Assembly (NCBI GenBank): GCA_019009955.1
Contig: CM032232.1
Location: 48,572,501 to 48,636,500, forward strand
Length of the DNA stretch: 64,000 nucleotides
DNA from: Riptortus pedestris
Taxonomy: Eukaryota > Arthropoda > Insecta > Hemiptera > Alydidae
Reading direction: 5' to 3'
Of this stretch, positions 11,319 to 22,788 are shown piece after piece. Position 1 is the stretch's first letter, and each line of letters starts with the position of its first letter. Both the position numbers and the translations under genes were made by a program. The notes beneath the pieces were generated by a model. The model was not told where the DNA came from and did no database searches. It saw nothing but the letters and a program-made list of their open reading frames with translations.

Positions 11319-11853
11319 TTTCATCAGCCAATTTACGACGGACATCCGACATGTGGCAGGGAGGGACAACATGGTGGCGGATACCCTTTCAAGGATGGAA
11401 GAGATATCACTCCCCGACGATATGGAGACGATTGCCATGGAGCAAGAAGCTGACTCCAGCATCCCTGAATTGCTTCGCAACCCGGCACTAACCCTCAAAT
11501 GGATGAACACGCCACAGTGCACGAAGCCCCTACTCTGCGAGACTACCACATCCAGAGTTCGCCCCTATCTGCCCGCATCCTTGAGACACGCCATCTTTAA
11601 GAAGCTCCACGATCTCAGCCACCCAGGAATACGTGGATCACGACGACTCCTTACCCAACGCTTCTTCTGGCCTAATATGCAGATAGACATCGCCTCCTGG
11701 GCACGCGGCTGTGTGGCCTGCCAACGCAGCAAAATTTACCGCCACACGGTTACTCCACCAGGCTCTTTTATTCCAGTCGGCCGCTTCGAGCATATCCACG
11801 TTGATATTATCGGACCTCTTCAGTCGTCGGCTGGCAAACGTTATTGCCTATGA
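11299..11853 (+). pseudogene. pol: RNase H tail and N-terminal half of integrase
   Basis: Continues pol in a new frame: FISQFTTDIRHVAGRDNMVA with DTLSR (RNase H end and tether, about 11317-11390), then the integrase HHCC zinc domain LHDLSHPGIRG and GCVACQRSK (about 11605-11730), then HVDIIGPL carrying the first catalytic Asp (about 11799). The frame runs into a stop at about 11851 because of a further one-base loss near 11845-11853; the next block continues the same domain. Integrase would insert the cDNA copy in the nucleus. Confidence 0.9.
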
Positions 11854-12722
11854 TTGATAGGTTCACCCGGTGGCCTGAAACTGAACCACTCGCAGACATT
11901 AGCGCAGAGACCATCGTCAGGGCTTTGCACAGCACTTGGATTTGTCGTTATGGTGTCCCAACAAGAATAACTACAGACCAAGGCCGCCAGTTCGAAAGTG
12001 AACTCTTTCGAAATCTGGCCCAGATTCTGGGTGTTAAACGCTGTAGGACGACAGCCTACCATCCGCAGAGTAATGGATGCGTCGAAAGGTGGCACAGAAC
12101 GCTCAAGACAGCCTTAACAGCTCATCTAATCGGCTCAGCCAAATGGACCGATGCACTGCCTACAGTCCTTCTCGGGTTGAGAGCAGCTGTACGGGAAGAC
12201 AATAACAGCAGTGCTGCGGATTGTGTGTTCGGACATCCCCTCCGTTTTCCAGGTGAGTTACTCACGACCACCCAACGGCCTGAAGACACTGACGAGTTTC
12301 TGCGGACACTGAGGGACAGCATGAAAGACATACGTCCAGCACCTCATCGATCCAGCAATAAACCAATTTTTGTCCCGGACGATCTAAAGAACTGCAAGTA
12401 CGTTTTCTTGAGGGACGATGCAGTTCGTCAACCATTGATGCCACCATACTCTGGACCACACCTAGTCATAAATAGACAGCTGAAGACATTCACCATTCAG
12501 CTTCCCTCCGGACCGAAGATTGTCTCTACCGACCGCCTGAAACCAGCATACACCATCAAGGACCCAGCTCAACCACCAGCGCAGACACCTTTTACGTTGC
12601 CATCGACAGAACCACAGACATGCGACCAACCATCCAGCAACAACTCAGCCACCCGAGCGGAACCATCCCTTCGGACTCGCCAGGGCCGACTCGTCCGTCT
12701 TCCCGTCCGCTTCCGTGACTGA
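11844..12722 (+). pseudogene. pol: Integrase catalytic core and GPY/F C-terminal domain
   Basis: Starts with MIDRFTRWPE directly after the frame break. The catalytic core continues with TTDQGRQFES (second Asp, about 11976) and NGCVERWHRTLK (Glu, about 12085), completing the DDE triad shared with the previous block. Further on, YSGPHLVINRQLKTFTIQLP and DRLKPAY form the GPY/F module typical of Ty3/gypsy integrases. The C-terminal tail is proline/threonine-rich. The stop at 12720-12722 lies just 6 bp before the polypurine tract and LTR, the expected arrangement for the end of pol. Confidence 0.9.
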
Positions 12723-12728
12723 GCCGTT

Positions 12729-12736
12729 GAGGGGAG
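12729..12736 (+). promoter_or_regulatory. Polypurine tract (plus-strand primer)
   Basis: GAGGGGAG lies immediately upstream of TGTTGTAGCAGC, in the standard place for the plus-strand primer of an LTR retroelement, 6 bp after the pol stop codon. Confidence 0.75.
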
Positions 12737-12960
12737 TGTTGTAGCAGCTGTTTAGTGTCACAAGTGCAACCTTCCCTAACGGTTGTTTACCCGCCATAGG
12801 TAGTCTGTGTTGCCAAAAAAAAAAGAATTAATTAATTAGGATAAATCTACCGGGCTACACTGCGATAACCAGACAATAGACTACCCTTTTCAGTGTGTAT
12901 AACCAACCTCTCTCGTGTGCACGTGCTCTCTGCTATTGAACAAAATTAACAGTTTTAATT
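12737..12960 (+). repeat. 3' LTR of the gypsy element (end not fixed)
   Basis: Begins TGTTGTAGCAGC directly after the polypurine tract. A candidate CA end lies at about 12942 (GCTATTGAACA), giving an LTR near 206 bp; another candidate (GTGACAAGCA) lies near 13100. No second LTR copy is available for comparison, so the right edge is uncertain. Confidence 0.5.
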
Positions 12961-13950
12961 TGATTTTTTATGGGGGTTTTTTATTAGAAGAGTTTTATAT
13001 TTATTATTTAATTTATCATTATTTTACAATATAGTGCGTTATTTTCATTTTGGAGCATTTATTATTATTTTATACCTCGTGCTCTAAAGTGACAAGCATT
13101 ATGCCTTCTCTAATCATTGGGATCATATATTTAATCGAAATTGTCATTCTGCGTTTGCTAGATGAATACATCTACGAATGCTGGCAGAAAGAGATCTAAA
13201 CTAAATAATTTTTATCCTTCATAAATGATTAAAAATAAAAAATGTTAAAATTAACACAGTTATTGAACAATAAGAGTTTCTTAATTTTTACTGAGGGATA
13301 TCCTGGCAGGGCTGTGTGCAGATGAATGATGACGGAAGAAGAAAGAAGAAAAAAAATCATATGAAAAATACAAGCATGAAGAAAGAGAGGACGTCCACGC
13401 AAACAATATGGAAGATTAATGTAAGATGCTTGAACAATGCCTCTTATTCAATAAGCTTAACGGCCGTTCGCAAAATATACCTAGGTACGGCATGGACTGG
13501 ACCATTGGATATGATGTTGGTGTACGATATTCCCTGGTTATATCTTCATTTAGCATCCATTATAGAAGAAATTTTTAACACATTTCTTCATATTTCATCA
13601 ATCCCACATAGCGAACTACAGAAATGAGGTCCTGATTTATTTGAATATGTGTGGCTTTTTTTAAACTAGACTTTAACAATTCACATGAAATTAAATATCT
13701 TGACTGCTTTCCGATTCCCGCTAGTGGTAGGCGTCAAGAAATGACACATGGCAATGTTATGAATCTACTGTTGAAGATCATCAGAATTACTAGGACACAC
13801 GTTGAATATTTTTTTCATTGATATCTCCAAAATGTTCGGTGTTCAGGCTTCAATGGGATTTGACCTTCCATAAACCCAGTTTGACTTGTTTTGGTTTGAC
13901 GTCTGTACGACCATTTTTACATATCTCACACAACTCCAAAACGTCTATCT
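12961..13950. other. No recognisable feature
   Basis: AT-rich to about 13300, then a 103-codon open frame (13316-13627) with a lysine-rich start and no motif I recognise. The segment 13850-13950 has some complexity but no visible repeat partner. Confidence 0.4.
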
Positions 13951-13954
13951 TTAA

Positions 13955-14957
13955 CCCTAGAATGGTAGTGATATTATTCCCCACATAATGGTACTGATAC
14001 GTAAATTTTACGTGTGCAACAATTAGTGAAATTATTCAAAATTTGTTAATGTTTATGACTATTTTATTAAAACGTAACTTATCTTTAACTTACATCTACG
14101 TTAATATCTAATAATGTGCACGACATTCCTTTCAGGCGCTTTGTTCGAAACACGTTCCGGAGGTTGTGTGCTCCATTCTATCCATTCTTACCAAGCATAA
14201 CCCCACCTTCTACATTTATTGTGATTGATCTGTTAATATTGTGTGGTTGAGAGGTTTTAGGGTTTTTTGCCTCTGTGTTTGTTCTCTTTCTTCTATTGCC
14301 TTGATGATTTCTAAAATGTTCTCACTCTCGTCGCTATCTAGCCCACTCTGTGTTGCAATTATTTCCGAAGGCTCAACCTCCTCATCTCTTGGAGAATACT
14401 CCGTTCACCATCGCTGTCGTATCCATATCCGTCTATTTCATAATTGTCATTTTCCCCATCTGACTCATTGGAGAGTTCTTTCAACAAATTTCTGATTTCT
14501 TCATCCATTGAATATGTTTTCCCCATTATCCGAAACTATAAACATATTATTTATATTCTTTCTATACAACTTTGTCATTTTATATTCAAAAATAAAAGTT
14601 AAAAACATTAAGAGAAAATAAATTAGAATATAAAAATAAATTGGAAGAAAGTAAATTGAGAATAATATTAACTAAGTTATGGCTTAAGAACCGGTTATTA
14701 GTAGCGATACTTAAATTTTACGTGCCAAAAAGTTGCGGTTAATAGTATTGATACGTAAATATTACGTGTCGTTTTTATTTCAAAAAATAGTATTGGATGA
14801 GTGGTAAGGTTCACTTAGCTGCACTTGGCGGGGGTCAAGGCCGAACTATCTGGAGGGCTCATAGCTGAGGGGTGAGGGTGGTGGGGTCGTTAACGGCCCT
14901 TTGATAATAGTTCAAAACAGATCATACGTAATTTTTACGTTCAATACCATTCTAGGG
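13955..14957. mobile_element. piggyBac-like deletion derivative with TTAA duplications
   Basis: Terminal inverted repeats CCCTAGAATGGTA (13955) and TACCATTCTAGGG (ending 14957) are directly flanked by TTAA on both sides (13951-13954, 14958-14961). CCCTAG termini plus TTAA target are diagnostic of the piggyBac superfamily. The 1,003-bp element is too short for a transposase of the usual length of about 550-600 residues, but retains an N-terminal coding fragment on the minus strand. Subterminal ATACGTAAATTTTACGT-like motifs recur near 13998, 14705, 14750 and 14925. Confidence 0.92.
14216..14526 (-). pseudogene. N-terminal fragment of piggyBac-like transposase
   Basis: On the minus strand an ATG at 14526 opens MGKTYSMDEEIRNLLKELSN, followed by an acidic stretch rich in D, E, S and N, with SDGENDN and GYDSDGE. 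A frame change near 14400 leads into SPRDEEVEPSEIIA and SGLDSDESENILEIIKAIEE, ending near 14216. An acidic, disordered N-terminus is what piggyBac transposases show before the DDD catalytic core; the core itself is absent. Placement inside TTAA-flanked CCCTAG repeats supports the call. It is a deletion relic, able at best to be moved by a related enzyme acting in trans. Confidence 0.75.
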
Positions 14958-16412
14958 TTAAAATGTTGAAATTTCATATTTGGGATTACTGTAACGCCTA
15001 GTTGCATACCCTTAATAGTCAAAATTAAGGTAGGGGAGAACTGAGGAGGGCGAATATAAAAATGCATTGAACGAAGATATCGTGTACTATTTTCAAATGA
15101 AATAACTTTAAATGAAATTTAAACAAACATTTTGTTCATTTAATCAAATGAGAACACATATAAGTAATGTGGAGCCAACATAAGATAATCAGCTTCAGTA
15201 CACCCCTTCTGACACATATACAATGTACACATACAGATTAAGCGATCGTATCATTTCCAGCTCAAATTTCGAGTCTTGATTAAATAGTGTTCCTATACAT
15301 TGATTTTTATTTATTTATTTATACAGGAGCACCCGCACCTTGGCAATTTGGCTCAAAGTTTCAAAATGTAAAATGAAAACAAAATTATAAAAAAATAACA
15401 AAAACTGAAACAACAAATAAAAAAATAAATACAACAAATAATCATTAAATACTAGTAATAAACATTAGACTAGTAATAAATACAACACAATTTAAAAAGG
15501 TTTTAATAAAAAAATTATGTTATTCCTATATACTAGTACATTTATATTATTTTATTTTTATTTATATAGTTTTGTGCCCCACAGCGATAGTGGTTGGCAT
15601 TATTAGGATGATATATTTACTCCTTCATGTGCTTACCTTTTTTGTACTTTTATATTATGGAAAATATTTCTTTAATATCTGATTTTTTCTCATATCCGTG
15701 CTTTGTCTAAAGAATATAATAAAAGTTAACCCTTTTAAATCTTACATTGAGAAAATGAAATCCCTATACATTGAGAAATTGAAAATAGCCTGATCAATTC
15801 CAGTGTTCGTTCATATCCACTGAGCCCCTGCTCATATTTTGTCCATAAACAAATTCACTTCATTTGATTGGCTATACCGCATTAGGCAACTTTTATTGAC
15901 CCACCTTTATACCGGAAAGAATGAAAAAGACACCTGACTTATATGTATTCATGAACAAAAAGGCAAATGATGGTGACGATTTAGCTCTCTCAAAGGTTTG
16001 GCCTACAATACATATATAAGAACTTCCCTCAAGCACTTTCCCATACAAATTTTCGCATGAAATATGGCCTATAAAGGGCGATAAAAGCAGTTTCAGCCTC
16101 AAATCCATTCAAACTGTTCAATCCAGGCTATAAAGAAGTCTCAGTAATAGCTCAATCCCGGACCTCCGCTTCATATTCCCAAAGGTATGATAGCTCCATA
16201 AAATGGTTGGAGGATGGCGAAGAAGCCAGGAATAACAGTCAAATATATCCGTCACAGTTAACTCCAAATTTGAACTTTTCGCATGAGTGATAAAATATAA
16301 GTCATTTTCTGGTCATATAGACCCATCTTAAGGAGGTTTTAAGCTTTAAAAAAAAAAGTGCTTTTCATTGCAAACACAAATAATGTTGTATTTCTGATTA
16401 CTTGATATATTT
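14958..16412. other. No recognisable gene; weak repeat traces
   Basis: A decayed HINE-like trace may lie at 15000-15100 (GGTAGGGGAGAACTGAGGAGGG, AAATGCATTGAACGAAG). A (TTTA)n tract near 15309-15322 followed by CAGGAGCACCCGCACC could be the 3' tail of a minus-strand LINE-type insertion. The remainder is AT-rich with no coding evidence. Confidence 0.4.
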
Positions 16413-17008
16413 TAGCAGATTTCCCTTAAGGGAAATCAGCAATTGAGGTCGTACTCATGACGCGATTTTTGAAAAATTTCCATAAATGTCCAGCGATCCT
16501 TCCCAGGAGATGACGAAAATGAGGTCCGTTCAAAACTAATATATATGCCAACGCTCTAGCGGTCGAAATTTTTGTTTCATCGTGACCAAGCTCGATATTT
16601 AAATTTATCATTTAAAACTAAAGATTAATTCGTTAACAGCTCAAACCCAATAGAAAGGGGGGGGGGGGTTAGAGGGGAGGATTTTCGAAAATTCTTGATA
16701 CCTCCGTTATTATTCGTCGGGTCGAAGAATGTATGAATCATGAAGTATAGAACCAATCTTATTGTTAATGTAATGTATACATTTTTGACGATTTTTCCTT
16801 ATCTTGATTATTAACCGAGATATTGGGATTTTATTGTTTTTAGCCTTCAGTAAACCCCCTCCCCTACGGACTCAATATTAACAGTAAGCTGTTATATCAT
16901 TAAGAATTTATTTGAAGCCTAAATACCAAAGATTATTCTCATTGGACTTTTACGTTTTGAGGTAAATGCGAATAAGTGGGAAATCTGCTAACGCAGCTCC
17001 AGCGTTAT
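16413..17008 (-). mobile_element. HINE-like element, nearly full (module B)
   Basis: Read on the plus strand it opens AGCAGATTTCCCTTAAGGG (the 3' palindrome of the element) and closes GGGAAATCTGCTAACGCAGC, the 5' end. The (TA)n tract has shrunk to ATATATATG. The G-run block GGGGGGGGGGGTTAGAGGGG lies at about 16658-16677. Right end carries the module B segment with GACTTTTACGTTTTGAGG. Confidence 0.82.
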
Positions 17009-17499
17009 GATGTTATGAAAACAACAAATTTTTGTGTGGATATTTACTGAATTCAAACAGAAAGGAGAAATAAGCAACTATTGGACTGTCTCTTAATCAC
17101 TTGACCTCTTCTCCGATTTGGTTGCTTAACAAACTTGAATCTAAACAAATAATGAAAAACAAATCATAATCAAATTTTCAGACATTCCTTTCAATGTTCA
17201 TCGCGTTGAAGTTCATATCACACACACGCATGAGCGCGTGCGATTCCCCCCTGTCATGTGTATTGTGCCATCTGTTCTCGATATTCAGGGTTTGGTTTTA
17301 CTTCATTGGGAAGAGAAACATTAGGTTTAATCCTACTGATTTTTCATGAGATTTTACTTCAACCCAGCCGACTTAAACTAATGCCCTGACTTCCGTTTCC
17401 CCTGTTCCATATTCCTACCCAGCTTAAAGCCCCTCAACATGGCCTACAATTAAACGGTAGAGTTTCTTTTAGCAGATACCCTAAAGTTGTACTGTATTT
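17009..17499. other. No recognisable feature
   Basis: Mixed-composition DNA, slightly less AT-rich near 17220-17430. No repeat partner or coding signal found. Confidence 0.4.
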
Positions 17500-18597
17500 T
17501 AGCAGATTGCCCCTAAGGGGAAAATGGCATTGAAGTTGTACTTATGAAGCTATTTTCGACACATTTCCTGAAATGTCCATCGATCCTACCCAGGTGATGA
17601 CGAAAATGAAGTCCATTCAAAACTCTGTATATATTGTTACGTTTATTACAAAAATAATAAACGTTGATTATTATTAGAGTTCTTTTGGATTACAAAATTA
17701 AACACAAAAGCTTTGATTTTATCACTCCTCAATTTATTTGAAAATGCAATATACACTAGATAAATTATTATTAACTACTACTCACAGTGTGCACTTACTT
17801 CACTTCTTATTGCACTAACGATCACACGAATCACTAATGATCACAGAACCAGACACTGCACTGATCTTCACAAAGAACACGGCACTGCACTGTTCTCCAA
17901 ATAAACACGTCACTACAATGATCTTCACACAAAAAATGTACACTCTGTAACTAAAATGCACTGTTCACTATACTGCACTGAACGCACTGTTATTCACTAG
18001 AAGAGAACTGAGAATAAACTAACTGTAGGGCGAGCTGGGCAGCTTTTTTGAAGGGGGGAATCAAAGACAAAGTGCCCAGGCTGGGATAGATACCCGACGG
18101 GCGTCGCTGAGAACATTCCTAGCGCCAAATATCCTTCTATTGGTCGTTTTTTGTTTTCATTTACCTCGTGCTTCTTAAGTACTGGATTAAGTCTTCGTAA
18201 TTTTTCAAGTACGCATTTTTCGCAACAATATATTTGTCTGTCAACTCTCTAGCAGTCGAAATTTTACCATCGTTACCAAACTTCATATTTAATCGTTAAA
18301 GACCAAGTTCGAACAAGTGGGAGGGATGTGTTTTAGAAGAGGAATTTTGAAAATTCAAAATATCTGAGTTAATTTTAGTCAGATCGGAAAATGTTAAATA
18401 ACCAATCATGTTAAACTATTAACGCTCTACAATTGTTGTTCTTTGCATTTTTTCTTAACTCAAAACGAGTCAAACGAATTATTCGTACTTTCAAGTTTCC
18501 TGACGTTAGTAACCTTCGCCCACTTCTACTATCAGTTTTTGAATATACCAACACGTGGGAAATCTGCTTAGTTTACGCAGCTCTTGCGTAACGTACT
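17500..18597 (-). mobile_element. HINE-like element carrying a nested solo LTR
   Basis: The 3' palindrome end (AGCAGATTGCCCCTAAGGGG) is at 17501 and the 5' end (CGTGGGAAATCTGCTTAG, TTTACGCAGCTC) at 18555-18597. The (TA)n tract is split by an LTR at 17635-18227; HINE sequence resumes as ATATATTTGTCTGTCAACTC. The core has drifted more than in younger copies. Confidence 0.82.
17635..18227 (-). mobile_element. Solo LTR (family S), inserted in HINE (TA)n
   Basis: Bounded by TGTTACG and CGCAACA, with ATAT on both sides as a 4-bp target duplication. In minus orientation it shares GTGCAGTGCCGTGTT, GTGAGTAGTAGTTAA, AAATAAATTG and AATAATAATCAACGTTTATT-like blocks with the LTRs at 26754 and 47525. No internal retroelement sequence is attached, so it is a solo LTR left by LTR-LTR recombination (inference). 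ATAT targets are typical of gypsy-lineage integrases. Confidence 0.82.
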
Positions 18598-19729
18598 GTA
18601 TAATATGATTTTCGAAACGTCTCATAACAATTCAACCAATTCTTCCGACTACATGAAAATGATGTTCTTTCACATAATAATAAATGGGAGATGGCATAAT
18701 GACTGCACTTACTTTAGAATGTGCCAATGACAATTTTTTTCAGCCCTCTGGATTGTTCTTATAGCTGAATACAAAAATTGTGGTACATTGACCCGCTGCA
18801 AGTTTCAACTATATATATATTATACACCAAAGAGTTAGTATAAATGAATGGAATAGAGCTTGAACTGAGTTGAGTATGAATTACAGCTAGAGAGAGTAAG
18901 AGGTATTTGATAAGAGCAGCCATGTTTGTGGAAGAGGTGGTATGAAGCTGGAGTTAAGCAGGGATGGTATGCATGAAGGGAGGGGCTAATGAACTTTGTC
19001 TGCTTTTCGCCAGCTGTTCCTGTTCAAATCCTGTCCAGGTATACCAATCTAATAGCCAAGTCTACCGCTACCAGAATCCGTATTGCTATCAAATAACTCT
19101 TGGTATATAGGCCAACTTTACTCTTGTGAATAGGGCTAAAGCTCTAATAAGTAAGAACACTTGTCCCACTAACTTTTGGATACCAATCATAATGGCAGCT
19201 GTTAAGGATCAGCTGATTCTAGGGAGTCATCTTGTTTTGCAGCTGGCCTTGATGATTAGAAAAGGAAATTACACTCGTCTTTTGCCAGAATTGCCCTTAG
19301 TTTAGAACTGGAGTGGGGGTTATAAGGATGGCCTGAAATAAAAATTCGCGATATTTCATTGTCTATTTGTTTTTCGACAAACATGCACATAACAAAAGTT
19401 GTTTACTTTGTTATTTAGATTAACTTTTTTTTTTTTTTTTTTTATACGTTTCTCCAGGAACAATGTGTGGAGCAAGTAATTTGCCTAGAAATATTGAAAT
19501 GCTCAACAATTCATTCCTATTTGAACTATCAGGTAACTCAGCTGAAAAAATTAATTCAAATCAATGTTAATATTTTGTCCTTAATAGCTGAAATCTATGC
19601 ATAATGCACAGGAGACGGGAAATATGACAATTTGGAGGACAGTGAAGATTTACATAAAAAATTAATTTTATTATTAACAAATGCCAACAACGGGTATTAA
19701 TCCTAAACATCGGGACGGGTAAATGTCAA
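18598..19729. other. No recognisable gene
   Basis: Mixed DNA with no motif-bearing open frame. A 20-T run at about 19424-19443 could be the poly(A) of a minus-strand retroposon ending there, but no body was recognised. Confidence 0.4.
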
Positions 19730-19818
19730 AATATTGTGCAAACAAAAGCCTTGCCAAAAAAATACCATCACCATTCAGCCTCAAATCAATTCCCGGGCGA
19801 AGCCGGGTAACTGAGCTA

Positions 19819-19821
<3 letters not shown>
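19730..19821 (-). repeat. End of dispersed repeat with CCCGGGCGAAGCCGGG terminus
   Basis: TTCCCGGGCGAAGCCGGGTA and CTGAGCTAGT abut a (TA)n tract. On the minus strand the start reads ACTAGCTCAGTTACCCGGCT, a type of terminus I recall as widespread in arthropod genomes. It cuts off the 3' part of the next HINE copy, so it was inserted at that copy's microsatellite. The element's other boundary could not be placed. Confidence 0.5.
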
Positions 19822-19858
<37 letters not shown>

Positions 19859-20772
19859 TCGTATATATGTATGTATGTATGTATGTGTGTGAGTCTGTTA
19901 ACGCTCTAGTGGTTGGAATTTATTTTTTACCGTTACCAAACTCAATATTTAATCCGTTTATGTAAAAACAAATATGAAGTTCGTTAATAGCAGGAATGGG
20001 ACTAGGAGGAACGGGGGTTCAGAGGGGGATTTCGAAAATTTGAATTATCTCCGTTACTCCAAGTCGGATCGAAAAGTTGTACATAACCAATCTTATGGTA
20101 AATTAAAGTCCTATAAATGTGGTTTATACGTTGTTAATATTCAAGATACATTTATTCTGAATCTTGAATACTAACTGAGATCTTTGGATGTTTTAGTTTT
20201 CTGCCTTCCGTAAACTCCCACTCCTACTCAGGCCATATTAACAATAAGCTGTTTTATCACGAGCCACATTATACTAAGCTAAAAATACCAAATTTTCTTT
20301 TCTAGAGATTATGCGATATACGTGCAAACTCGTTGCTTGATGACGTCATGAATTAAGATTTTTGGTCAAACTCGAAAACGTTTATTTTATCTATCATATA
20401 CTATATACATTTGCGTCAATACTGCAGATCATATTTGTTATTGGCTGACGGTGGACCTAGAATAGAGGGGAGTGAGATTCGAAAATTCAAAATGTATCCG
20501 TCACTATGAGTCGGATCGTAAAATGTTATAGAACGAATCTTGTAAAACAATTGATGCTATACAATTATTCTTCTATGCATTTTTTTTGTAACTCAAATTA
20601 TAATCGTGTTATTCGTACTTCCTTGTTTTCAGCCCTATGTACCCGCCCCCTCCGCCCCATCCCTACAACTCATTGGTTTTTTTACATAGTAATAGAGAAT
20701 GTATGATGACTTCACAAGTCTGCTATGCCTGAGTCTGGGAAATCTACGCAGCCCATACATCATGGACTTTTT
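19822..20772 (-). mobile_element. HINE-like element, 3' part lost, long two-core form
   Basis: Begins in the (TA)n tract (19822-19865), then CTGTTAACGCTCTAGTGGTT and ACCGTTACCAAACTCAATAT. Two successive core blocks are visible, the second after GCTTGATGACGTCATGAATT (near 20336), the same arrangement as at 46735-48101. It ends GGGAAATCTACGCAGCCCAT and ATGGACTTTTT, the element 5' end. The palindromic 3' end is missing. Confidence 0.75.
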
Positions 20773-22618
20773 GATTGAAGAGTATTTCTGTTCGACATCC
20801 GACTATCCTATTCATCTTTTAAGAAAACTAACGTATTTTAGATTACTAAGAAATAAATAAATAACAGCTTTTGTCTTCCAAGTAAACCAAATTCTTTTAC
20901 GTTTGGCATACTTTGTACACCCCACAAACGTAAAAGCTTATTAAAACCAGTCGACTCGTTGTTTGAGTTACTGAGCAATGAAAGGACAGTCAAACAAAAA
21001 TTTCGGTCTGAAAATACTTTATCCTGCCTGAATTTAAATAAAATTTTAATCAATCCTGTGAGTTTACACTTTTTAAATGAAAATACGGAAGTAGCAGATT
21101 AATCAAGAAACTAAAAACGTGGACGACCTATATTCGGACACATTGAAAAAATAGGTTCCTTACCAATTTAATTATATTCTGAATGAGTAGAATGTATTAA
21201 TAAGTTGAAATATGTCCAGCTACAATATTCCATGTTTCATAATATTCCAAATGAAACTGCAAGGAACTAAAACAATCTAGGATTACTAATTTGTTGAAAT
21301 TATCTCTACAACCCAGGTTGTATTATTCTGAGAAATGCGAATTTGTTTAAACATTATAAATATATAACTCAAACCCTGGCGGAGTGACTATGGCAAGAAG
21401 GTGTACCCAGTAATTTGTTTACGCTGTATCATTTAAATATTACTCTTTACTGACGATACTACTTATTATTATGAATTTAAAGTTTATAACTATAATACAA
21501 GAGTGTATTTAATAATGGTTATTTGATACATAAAATAGATACCAGTGTTGTCGGGACCATTTTTGGAGGAATGGAGCTTTTATTCTTAGATTGTTTTGAA
21601 TATGGAAATACTATCCATGATTACGATCCACATGGCCCAGGATACTTTAAAAAACGAAATGGGATTGTTTTGAAACCGCTTAACGTTCATTCTACAGGAC
21701 TTGACAATAGAGGAACGATTTTCCAGAGTTCCCAGAAAGCTATAAAGGGAGCACATGAAAGTAAATACTCAGGCAGAAAATGCAAATAGATTGGGAATAA
21801 TGGAGCCTTCCAACGAATAACATTCAGTTGAATACTATCGATGATTATGATTTGTATTATCCTAGAAATTTTGAACAATGAACAGAACTTAACAATTACA
21901 AAACTTAAACGTTAAATTATCTTTTGTAAATAATTTTTGGTAAATAAATACTATGTATTTTTCCTTAAATTAAATATAGACACAAAAGTTCTCTATTAGT
22001 TTAACATAAAAAAAAATTAGTTATGTAACTACTAATAAAAAAGAATTTCTTAATTAAATTACAAGTGTTTGGTTTGTATTTCTAGAGGGCATAACTATTG
22101 TTCCCATTATAATCGGAAGGATTGTAGTCCTTTCTTCTGTCTATCTGAGACCACTCTGCCTGCTCTTTGTTAGCCATCTTTTAGAATGGTCTTATTTTCT
22201 TTTACCTTCTCTCTGTCTATGATTCTAAGGACCCCGATGCCAGGAATTCCCTTCCATCCCCGTCCTTCAAGTTAATGAAACAAGGTATTTAATTCTTCTT
22301 GTTTATTATTTTGGAGGTGTTCACCTCCCAACTCTCCTGTTTTCCTACGGGTCTTACTTCCTACAGTAATAAAGTGTTAGAAATTCATATATTAGCATTA
22401 TTCCTCATCTTGTTAAGGCTATAGAGTATAAGAAAATACAGCCTTTTGAACTATTCCGTTTTTCTATAACTCTTTTTCTAGTTCCTTGTTTCTCTCAAAG
22501 CACTCCCCTTTTTAAATACTAGTTATCACGAAATAAATAAATTATAATCTGAGTCAATTTAATTCAAATGAAAAATTTACGTATATTTTTTTAAAAAAGT
22601 TTAATTTCTTATTGTTAA
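20773..22618. other. No recognisable gene
   Basis: AT-rich. An 88-codon open frame (21523-21789, plus) and a short minus-strand open frame starting MANKEQAEWSQ near 22175 were read; neither matches a family I know. Either could be a small host exon or chance. Confidence 0.35.
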
Positions 22619-22788
22619 GGGGTGTCGGAATTGATTTAAAAATGAAAAATCATTCCATCTTATGAAAATTAGTTAAATGAAAACTTCTCTTTTCATTTGA
22701 ACTTAATCTTATCAGAATACAGTTTTGGATGTGATAGTGAGTTCGGAAAATACCTTTATAAATTTAAAATTAAAACACCTCCTTGATA
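22619..22788 (+). repeat. Flank shared with the mariner copy at 42374-42552
   Basis: GGGTGTCGGAATTGATTTAA, AAAACTTCTCTTTTCA and CGGAAAATACCTTTATAAAT occur here and, inverted, at 42374-42552, outside the mariner termini. The mariner and about 170 bp of flank were therefore duplicated together, or both sit at the same position in a larger repeat. Confidence 0.75.

Larger units (their letters stand above)
9045..12960 (+). mobile_element. Ty3/gypsy retrotransposon, CsRn1-like, 5'-truncated and decayed
   Basis: Domain order gag, protease, reverse transcriptase, RNase H, integrase with a C-terminal GPY/F module defines a Ty3/gypsy LTR element. The gag zinc motif reads C-x2-H-x9-C-x3-C (CHCC type), a hallmark of the CsRn1/Kabuki clade. 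No copy of the 3' LTR start (TGTTGTAGCAGC) is visible upstream, and gag opens abruptly at about 9045 in AT-rich DNA, so the 5' LTR and front of gag are missing. One in-frame stop and at least four frame changes make it non-autonomous. Composition is clearly more GC-rich than the flanks. Confidence 0.93.

Noticed and set aside
14241..14495. 84-codon plus-strand open frame in the piggyBac-like element
   Set aside because: Antisense of the transposase N-terminal fragment, which carries the recognisable acidic sequence.
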